Shown here: positions 53,031 to 58,670 of the stretch, piece after piece
Position numbering within the stretch: the stretch's first letter is position 1
How the letters are laid out: each line of letters begins with the position of its first letter
DNA from: an uncultured Porphyromonadaceae bacterium
Lineage (GTDB): Bacteria > Bacteroidota > Bacteroidia > Bacteroidales > Muribaculaceae
Length of the DNA: 58,670 bases
Direction of reading: 5' to 3'
NCBI GenBank assembly: GCA_947573485.1
Contig: CANPGB010000020.1
Span: 1-58,670, forward strand
The notes under the pieces: model-generated
Told to the model about the DNA's origin: nothing
Seen by the model: the letters and a program-made list of their open reading frames with translations, nothing else
The model's database searches: none
Translations under genes and position numbers: made by a program

Positions 53031-55514
53031 ATGGCACAACTAAAAGTAAACTACGGTATTGACCTTGGCACTACCAATTCTGTTATAGCCAGAATGGAAG
53101 CCGGAGTCCCTACTGTTAAAAAGATAGAGGTCACAGATGACACAATGGCCTCTTGTGTCTTCTTCAATAAGAAGAAGAGTCTGGTGGTCGGTGCAAGTGC
53201 GTATCGCAGTATGCAGAGCGACAAGCGCCGTGCCACGAAGAAAATGACTGCCAAAGCCTCAAATACCTATGTCGAGTTCAAGCGCACGATGGGTACTGAT
53301 AAGCGGTATGTAAGTTCTAATATGGACAACCGTTCATATTCTTCTGAGGAGTTTTCCGCTGAAGTTCTCAAAGCGTTGAAATCATTCATCACTGATGAAG
53401 ATTTCAAGTCTGTCGTTATCACAGTTCCCGCTAAATTCAGCGCCCTTCAAAAGACTGCTACTATTGAGGCCGCAAAACTTGCGGGATTCAATCACATTGA
53501 GCTCCTTCAAGAGCCTATTGCCGCCGCAATGGCGTATGGTCTGACGGCAGCTCAAAAAGATGGTTACTGGCTTGTGTTCGACTTTGGTGGTGGTACATTC
53601 GACGCTGCTCTTATCAAAGTTGAGGATGGTATCATTCAAGTATTCGATACCGAAGGTGATAACTATCTCGGCGGTAAAAATCTTGACTACGCCATTGTTG
53701 ACGAAATTTTGATGCCTTACCTTCAAGAAAACTATTCAATCGAAGGTTATCTTGCTGATCCCGTAAAAAAAGAAATTCTTAGGGATGCAATGAAAACGTA
53801 CGCCGAGAAAGTTAAGAACCAACTTTCTTTCAAGAAATCTGAAGACGTTATTTCGGATCTCGGAGAACTGGGCGAAGACGAGGATGGCGAAGAATTTGTA
53901 CTCGATTTGTCAATCACACAAGATGAGGTATACAAAGTTATGCGTCCTCTTTTTCAAAAGGCCGTTGACATCTGCAAAGACCTGTTGAAAAGAAACAATC
54001 TTACCAAAGACCAACTTGGGAAACTTATACTTGTCGGAGGCCCGACCCATTCTCCGTTGGTACGTCAAATGCTTAAGGAGCAAGTAACGCCTAATGTTGA
54101 TACAAGTATCAACCCTATGACTGCCGTTGCAGAAGGTGCCGCTCTTTATGCCTCAACAATTGACAATGAAGTCAAAGAGGATGACCTGAAGGCTGAGGAT
54201 ATAGTCCTCGACATCAACTTTGAATCAATGACAGTTGATACCGACCTTTGGGTTCCGGTTTCTTTGAAATCCGGAGCCGACAGTGTAATGGTTCAGTTTG
54301 TCAGAAGCGACAACACATGGGATAGCGGAAAAACAGAAATAGATAAAAACGGCAATGTAATTGAGCTTAACCTTGTAGAGGGCAAGCCCAACTCTTTCCG
54401 TGTTGAATGCTACGACCATCAAGGCAATCGCCTCAACTGCTTCCCAAAAGAAATTACCATCATACAAGGTTCAAAGGTCGGCAGTGCTACATTGCCTTAT
54501 GACATATCGCTGGCAATCTATGATGAGAAGAAAGAGCGCGATGTCATCAAACCTATAACAGGTCTGGAACGTAACAAGACAGTTCCTGCTACTGGTATTG
54601 CCAACGGCCTCCACACCAATGTGCAGGTGAGAGCCGGTGTTGATACAGATATTCTCAGAATCCCCCTTTATCAAGCAGACCAAGGTGGCGCGGGGAAATC
54701 TGCAATCTTCTATGAATTTGTCGGAGAGGTAGAAATCGATGGTGATGATGTGGATGTAACCATTCCCACAAATGCCAATGTTGACATTACTGTCAAGGTT
54801 GACCGCAACGAGCAGATGACTGTCGATGCTTATTTCCCCGACCAAGATGTGACGGTATCAAAGACTATCGACACTTCCAAGAAACAGTCGATTGAGGATG
54901 CTAAGGAATTTGCTGATGAGCAACTTCCGAAAGCAAAACGCTCTATCCGAAATCTCCGCAATGAGGGTCATGATGTTTCGGACTTGGAGCAGCAGCTCGA
55001 CTCTGTTGAGAATGAACATGCCAACAGTACCGAGTCTAAAATGGTGATGCAGCATCTCAAGGAGGTACTCCGCAAAATTGAAGATTTTGAGGATAATACC
55101 GAATGGGGACGCGTCGAAGCAGAACTACGTGATGAGTTTGGCCGACTTGAAAAGGCTAATGCGGATCTTGGCAACAACAAGACTAATCAAGCCGTGAATG
55201 CACTTCGTCAACAGATTGATGAGGTTATCCGCAAGCAGGATGTAAAGATGGCGCGTGAACTTAAAGAAATAGTCACACATCTGTTCTATCAGCTTACAAT
55301 GGTTTATCAGTGTCGCTATCTCATAGAAGACATGAATCGCGACTTTGATATTATCCAATGGAAGGATAGAAACCGCGCACGAACTCTCATCAATCAAGGT
55401 CTGGCTGAAATCAACAATCAGCCCACAAGAGAGAAATTACAGCCTATAGCCGTAGCACTTCTCGAACTTCTTCCCGAAGGAGAGCGACGTAAACGCGGCA
55501 GTGGGTTATCGTAA
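53031..55514 (+). CDS. Non-canonical Hsp70 (DnaK-like) chaperone
   Basis: An 827-aa Hsp70-family protein. The ATPase domain (about 1-390) has all three phosphate-binding motifs: YGIDLGTTNS at the start, VFDFGGGTFDAA, and LVGGPTHSPLVRQM (usually GGxTRxP). The region after it (about 400-620) is β-rich but does not look like a DnaK substrate-binding domain, and a long charged helical region (about 640-820) ends the chain in RRKRGSGLS. Total length exceeds DnaK (about 640 residues). It is likely a dedicated chaperone for this operon with the GrpE-like and J-like proteins as co-factors. Client and trigger are unknown. An 18-bp inverted repeat follows it. Confidence 0.88.
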   Translation: MAQLKVNYGIDLGTTNSVIARMEAGVPTVKKIEVTDDTMASCVFFNKKKSLVVGASAYRSMQSDKRRATKKMTAKASNTYVEFKRTMGTDKRYVSSNMDNRSYSSEEFSAEVLKALKSFITDEDFKSVVITVPAKFSALQKTATIEAAKLAGFNHIELLQEPIAAAMAYGLTAAQKDGYWLVFDFGGGTFDAALIKVEDGIIQVFDTEGDNYLGGKNLDYAIVDEILMPYLQENYSIEGYLADPVKKEILRDAMKTYAEKVKNQLSFKKSEDVISDLGELGEDEDGEEFVLDLSITQDEVYKVMRPLFQKAVDICKDLLKRNNLTKDQLGKLILVGGPTHSPLVRQMLKEQVTPNVDTSINPMTAVAEGAALYASTIDNEVKEDDLKAEDIVLDINFESMTVDTDLWVPVSLKSGADSVMVQFVRSDNTWDSGKTEIDKNGNVIELNLVEGKPNSFRVECYDHQGNRLNCFPKEITIIQGSKVGSATLPYDISLAIYDEKKERDVIKPITGLERNKTVPATGIANGLHTNVQVRAGVDTDILRIPLYQADQGGAGKSAIFYEFVGEVEIDGDDVDVTIPTNANVDITVKVDRNEQMTVDAYFPDQDVTVSKTIDTSKKQSIEDAKEFADEQLPKAKRSIRNLRNEGHDVSDLEQQLDSVENEHANSTESKMVMQHLKEVLRKIEDFEDNTEWGRVEAELRDEFGRLEKANADLGNNKTNQAVNALRQQIDEVIRKQDVKMARELKEIVTHLFYQLTMVYQCRYLIEDMNRDFDIIQWKDRNRARTLINQGLAEINNQPTREKLQPIAVALLELLPEGERRKRGSGLS

Positions 55515-55520
55515 ACTTAA

Positions 55521-55558
55521 TTTATGTGAGAGGGAAGCAAGCTTCCCTCTCACATAAA
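55521..55558 (+). repeat. Perfect 18-bp inverted repeat between the Hsp70 and the next gene
   Basis: TTTATGTGAGAGGGAAGC (55521-55538) and its exact complement (55541-55558) are separated by AA. On the plus strand it is followed by AA rather than T, so it is not a good intrinsic terminator. It may be a cleavage or stability site that sets different levels of the two halves of the mRNA. Confidence 0.8.
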
Positions 55559-55570
55559 AACCTCATAAAT

Positions 55571-56179
55571 ATGGAAAAGGAAGAAATTCTATCAAAAGTC
55601 CAACAGATATGTGACACGTTGACAAGCGAGATGGAAACACTATCTCACTATGATCGTGTGAGCCATCTGAGTCAATCAAAGATACAATTTCAAGGTGGCA
55701 TACTCGGTGGCATTAGAGAATATCGAGAAAGTAAGCGACTCGAAAAATTGATGAATCAGCCAATTGTGGGTGACTTATCATTCTATAAGTATGCCTTTCA
55801 TTTGATTGAAAAAGCAGAAGAACTTACTAAGTTGCTCCTCGAATATCAAAAAACAGTGGGGGAAGCTGACGAAAACTATTATACGCCTGTAGAAGCTGCC
55901 ATTAACGTCACAATGAAGGCTGTCAGTACATGGTATAATCTCAGCCCAGATATGGCAGACGCATCCATAACCATAGGCAGTGAAAAAAATGTCGCTCTTG
56001 CGCCTACTGTTAGAGGATATGTAAAAGATGAGTTTGCTAAATTAGATTTACCAGAAAGTTTGCAACCCCTTAAAAAAGCAGACATGGAATCTTCTAATGG
56101 AGGTTGCTTCGGGATGCTCTTGTTCCTCCTTTCTGCCGGAGCTTCTGGGTTGGCTATGATGTTCGCCTTCATACTATAA
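55571..56179 (+). CDS. Tail-anchored helical protein of the chaperone operon
   Basis: A 202-aa protein of unknown family. The N-terminal 150 residues are helical (VQQICDTLTSEMETLSHYD; AFHLIEKAEELTKLLLEY) and soluble. A single C-terminal hydrophobic segment, GMLLFLLSAGASGLAMMF (about 180-200), would anchor it in the membrane with the rest in the cytoplasm. Start 55571 begins MEKEEILSKVQQ; an upstream in-frame ATG at 55526 would have to read through the inverted repeat. It ends 7 bp before the kinase-AAA gene. Confidence 0.65.
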   Translation: MEKEEILSKVQQICDTLTSEMETLSHYDRVSHLSQSKIQFQGGILGGIREYRESKRLEKLMNQPIVGDLSFYKYAFHLIEKAEELTKLLLEYQKTVGEADENYYTPVEAAINVTMKAVSTWYNLSPDMADASITIGSEKNVALAPTVRGYVKDEFAKLDLPESLQPLKKADMESSNGGCFGMLLFLLSAGASGLAMMFAFIL

Positions 56180-56186
56180 GAAAATC

Positions 56187-57962
56187 ATGCTGTTCAAACG
56201 ACAAGACAAAATAGGAAGTTACTCCGTCATATCGCCGATTAAGAAAGGCGCGTATGCCGAGACATACAGGGTGAAGGATGCTCAGGGGACAAAACGTTTT
56301 CTGAAGTTGATATGCACCCCCAATCTTAAACATTGGCAGACTGATGAAACCGGTAATATTATTGAGGTTGATGTAGCCAAATCCCTGCATCATCACAATC
56401 TGTGTGAGTTTATAGATGCCGGAACTCTTGTCATTGGGGGTCAGAAATATTCCTATCTCGTAAAAGAGTTTGTCAATAACGAGACTTTGGCAGAATCCAT
56501 TGAGAGAGGAAGAGAATACAGCGTCTATGAAATAAAACAGATAGGAGTTGCCATTCTTTCCGCGCTGAAGTATTTGCATTCACTTCCTCGTCCAATTATC
56601 CACAATGAGGTCACAATACAAAATATTATGCTTGACCTCAAAACGGATGATCTGAAGGATGTAAAGTTGATTGATTTTGGTTATTCTCGCTATCTCGACC
56701 AACCCAACTGCAAGCAGAGTCTTGACGATTTGAACGTCTTTTATCTCGCTCCAGAACGCTTTGCCGGCGTGTCATGCGTCCAAAGTGACTTATATTCCGT
56801 GGGCGTTTGCCTTTATCTTCTTATATATGGAAAATTGCCATGGTTCATAGACCTTGGCAGATGTACAAACGAGGAGAAGATTGAAAAAGTCAGCCGACGC
56901 AGGGAGCGCCCTCTTGATTTTCCTGATATTGATATGTTTGAACTTGATGAGCAACTTATCAATACAATAAAGAAGGCACTGTTGCCTAACGTTCAAGACC
57001 GTTTCCAAAGTGCGGATGAATTTATATTGGCTCTTGATGGTACTCTAAGGGTGGAGAATCCGGACTTTTCACGGCAAATGAGAGTTGGTGGCGATGAAAA
57101 GAAAAAAGAGACATCAACACATAAACCGTCAGAGGGAGAAGGATTCGCAGCTATAGCCGGTATGCAGGAACTGAAGGATTTGGTTAAGGCCGAAGTGATT
57201 GATGCCATTAATCAAAGAGAAGAATATGAACGGTATGGCGTTACAATTCCTAACGGCATGTTACTCTATGGTCCTCCGGGGTGCGGAAAGACTTTCTTTG
57301 CCAAGCAACTTGCTGCAGAGGTTGGCTTCAACTTTATGGTTAAGAAACCAAGTGACTTGCAGAGCCGATGGGTAAATGCTACGCAGGAAAACATTGCCGC
57401 CATGTTCAAGGAAGCGGGGGAGAACGCCCCGACCATAATCTTCTTGGACGAGATGAATGAACTGACTCCAAACCGAGACAGTGGCAATGTCCATCAAATG
57501 CACCTCAGTGCAGTCAATGAACTTCTCGCCAACATGGACAGACTTGGAGAGAAAGGTATTTTTGTGATTGGGGCTACCAACTACCCCCATCTCATGGATC
57601 CAGCAATACTTCGTTCAGGTCGTTTGGATAAGAAGTTCTACGTTGCGCCTCCTGATTATGAAGCTCGGAAGGCAATGTTTGAGATGTTGCTGAAGAAACG
57701 TCCGTATGACTTCGGACTGGATTACGACAAACTGGCAAAGCTCACTGAAAACTATGTTTTCTCTGACCTTACGCTCATAATTAATGATGCTTCCCGTAAA
57801 GCATTGATGACAAAAAGCAAGATTACGATGGCAATTCTTGAAGATACGATTGCCAACACTAAATCTTCACTGAGTGCTCGCGATATAGAAAAGTATAATA
57901 AAATCAAGACCCAAATGGAAGGTGGGGAAATTGAAAAGCCTCGTCCACGTGTGGGCTTCTAA
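56187..57962 (+). CDS. Ser/Thr kinase-like domain fused to an AAA+ ATPase
   Basis: A 591-aa fusion. Kinase-like part (about 8-275): glycine-type loop KKGAYAETY, a Lys (K40) in the RFLKLI strand, and DFG at 163-165. The catalytic loop reads His139-Asn-Glu141-Val-Thr143-Ile-Gln-Asn146, where canonical kinases have His-Arg-Asp-Leu-Lys, so it may be a pseudokinase or an atypical kinase. AAA part (about 320-560): Walker A GPPGCGKT (362-369), Walker B IIFLDEMNEL, sensor region GATN, and RSGRLD arginine fingers, close to the FtsH/Cdc48 type. Such AAA modules unfold or disassemble proteins. It lies between a tail-anchored protein and a TerB-like gene. Confidence 0.88.
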   Translation: MLFKRQDKIGSYSVISPIKKGAYAETYRVKDAQGTKRFLKLICTPNLKHWQTDETGNIIEVDVAKSLHHHNLCEFIDAGTLVIGGQKYSYLVKEFVNNETLAESIERGREYSVYEIKQIGVAILSALKYLHSLPRPIIHNEVTIQNIMLDLKTDDLKDVKLIDFGYSRYLDQPNCKQSLDDLNVFYLAPERFAGVSCVQSDLYSVGVCLYLLIYGKLPWFIDLGRCTNEEKIEKVSRRRERPLDFPDIDMFELDEQLINTIKKALLPNVQDRFQSADEFILALDGTLRVENPDFSRQMRVGGDEKKKETSTHKPSEGEGFAAIAGMQELKDLVKAEVIDAINQREEYERYGVTIPNGMLLYGPPGCGKTFFAKQLAAEVGFNFMVKKPSDLQSRWVNATQENIAAMFKEAGENAPTIIFLDEMNELTPNRDSGNVHQMHLSAVNELLANMDRLGEKGIFVIGATNYPHLMDPAILRSGRLDKKFYVAPPDYEARKAMFEMLLKKRPYDFGLDYDKLAKLTENYVFSDLTLIINDASRKALMTKSKITMAILEDTIANTKSSLSARDIEKYNKIKTQMEGGEIEKPRPRVGF

Positions 57963-57974
57963 AACATTTCACTT

Positions 57975-58445
57975 ATGGATATTAAAGAGATATATCTGTT
58001 GACTGCATTTGTATGTGCTGCTTGTGATGGAGAGATTGCTCCAAAAGAGGTGTCTTTGGTCAAGGAGATGTGCAACAAGAGCGATATGTTTGGCGACCTT
58101 GATGTTGAGGCCAAACTCAACGAGTATGTTGCTGCCATAAATAAGCATGGTATCCGATTCATCAATGACTTTCTCCGCGTATTGGAAAGCACTGAACTGA
58201 CTAATCAAGAGCAACTGACTATTGTCAGGATAGCCATTGACATGATTGAGGCTGATGGGCAGATTCTATACTCTGAGGTTAAGTTCTTCAAAAGATTACG
58301 TCCGTGCCTAAATATTTCCGATGAGGAGATACTCAAAGTCCTTCCGGATAAGGAGGATTATCTCCTATCTGATATTCGTACCACTGAATACTCGTTTGAT
58401 GACAACATTCAATTCTCTGAAATCAAATGGAATAATCCTGTTTGA
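57975..58445 (+). CDS. TerB-like protein
   Basis: A 156-aa helical cytoplasmic protein. The pattern AAFVCAACDGEIAPKEVSLV-like (here LLTAFVCAACDGEIAPKE) and, near residue 95, IDMIEADGQILYSEVKFF are the two acidic repeats of TerB-type domains, which bind metal ions and occur in tellurite-resistance and stress modules. The last 30 residues are acidic and unordered-looking. It is the seventh and last gene of the operon, 12 bp after the kinase-AAA fusion. Its presence links the system to Ter-type stress responses. Confidence 0.7.
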   Translation: MDIKEIYLLTAFVCAACDGEIAPKEVSLVKEMCNKSDMFGDLDVEAKLNEYVAAINKHGIRFINDFLRVLESTELTNQEQLTIVRIAIDMIEADGQILYSEVKFFKRLRPCLNISDEEILKVLPDKEDYLLSDIRTTEYSFDDNIQFSEIKWNNPV

Positions 58446-58459
58446 GCCTTATAGGCACC

Positions 58460-58477
58460 CCAATGGATATCCATTGG
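58460..58477. repeat. Perfect 18-bp palindrome
   Basis: CCAATGGATATCCATTGG is fully self-complementary and lies 15 bp after the TerB-like stop codon. Its role is unknown; it could be a protein-binding site or an mRNA 3' element. Confidence 0.6.
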
Positions 58478-58507
58478 CGCAAGCTCTCTGTTGCCGTCTA
58501 ATGCTAT

Positions 58508-58550
58508 TTGCAGGCAAAAGTTGCACGGAATATTTGGATTTTGCCTGCAA
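58508..58550. repeat. 12-bp inverted repeat
   Basis: TTGCAGGCAAAA (58508-58519) and TTTTGCCTGCAA (58539-58550) are exact complements with 19 bp between. A partial third copy, TTTGCCTG, follows at 58551. No T-run on either side. Confidence 0.6.
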
Positions 58551-58572
58551 TTTGCCTGTGGAAAATAAAAAG

Positions 58573-58614
58573 AGCGAGATAACTATTGAATCTTCAATTA
58601 GTTATCTCGCTTTT
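58573..58614 (+). terminator. Terminator at the end of the chaperone operon
   Basis: AGCGAGATAACTA (58573-58585) pairs with TAGTTATCTCGCT (58599-58611), followed by TTT. With A-rich sequence before it, it can work in both directions. Beyond it (58615-58670) no gene is seen. Confidence 0.85.
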
Positions 58615-58670
58615 GGAGTGCCCAGAACAGAACTAATATACTTACTTTCTATTACATTGAAATACCGTTT

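Noticed and set aside
58573-58670. tRNA gene as an integration site at the right end
   Set aside because: No cloverleaf or T-loop GTTCRA-type sequence could be found; only a terminator and non-coding sequence are visible.

Overview
The window looks like a chromosomal segment of a Bacteroidales gut bacterium. Supporting signs are a SusC/SusD pair, a hybrid two-component regulator, Ser-type sulfatases, promoters with the Bacteroidetes -7 element TAnnTTTG (several with a TTTG-like -33 element 19-20 nt upstream), and almost no Shine-Dalgarno sequences. The high GC of the left part (about 60 % by eye in sampled lines) and a C-terminal Y-Y-N-L-x-G-x-R-V type tail on one secreted protein point towards Muribaculaceae or a relative. 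That family-level guess is inference.

Positions 1-40596 form one large polysaccharide utilization locus (PUL) for an acidic, sulfated, uronate-containing glycan. On the minus strand (1-12274) are a hybrid two-component sensor (HTCS), a GH88 unsaturated glucuronyl hydrolase, a secreted protein of unknown role, a GltD-like flavin oxidoreductase, a KduD-type dehydrogenase, a DUF4861 lipoprotein, an orphan GatC-like PTS IIC permease and a KDG kinase (cut by the window edge). On the plus strand (12499-40596) are four heparinase II/III-fold lyases, a PL8-like lyase, SusC, SusD, two Ser-type sulfatases, a second GH88 with an extra C-terminal domain, a GH29 fucosidase, and a three-gene fimbrillin-like cassette inserted in the middle. 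The likely flow is: sulfatases and lyases cut the polymer outside or in the periplasm, SusCD imports oligomers, GH88 enzymes release the unsaturated uronate, and KduD plus KdgK carry it to KDPG. KduI is not visible here. The exact glycan cannot be read from the sequence.

Positions 40597-46750 hold a mixed set: an AAA ATPase of the DUF4143 type behind four 29-bp tandem repeats and an apparently leaderless promoter, an M50-like membrane protease, an ECF sigma factor with an overlapping membrane protein, a 76-aa EF-hand protein, a winged-helix regulator/membrane protein pair with palindromic operators, a possible gene remnant, and a 130-aa protein of unknown function.

Positions 46750-58614 are AT-richer (about 40 % GC in sampled lines) and carry the most unusual object: a seven-gene operon behind a structured leader RNA of about 315 nt with its own promoter and a terminator. 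It encodes two paralogous proteins with a shared N-terminal domain resembling a degenerate J-domain (one large and membrane-spanning, one ending in a CFI-box domain), a membrane-anchored protein with a GrpE-like head, a long non-canonical Hsp70, a tail-anchored small protein, a fusion of a Ser/Thr kinase-like domain with altered catalytic loop to an AAA+ ATPase, and a TerB-like protein. Together this looks like a membrane-associated dedicated Hsp70 machine coupled to a signalling kinase/AAA module. I do not recognise it as a described system; a role in stress response or phage defence is a hypothesis.
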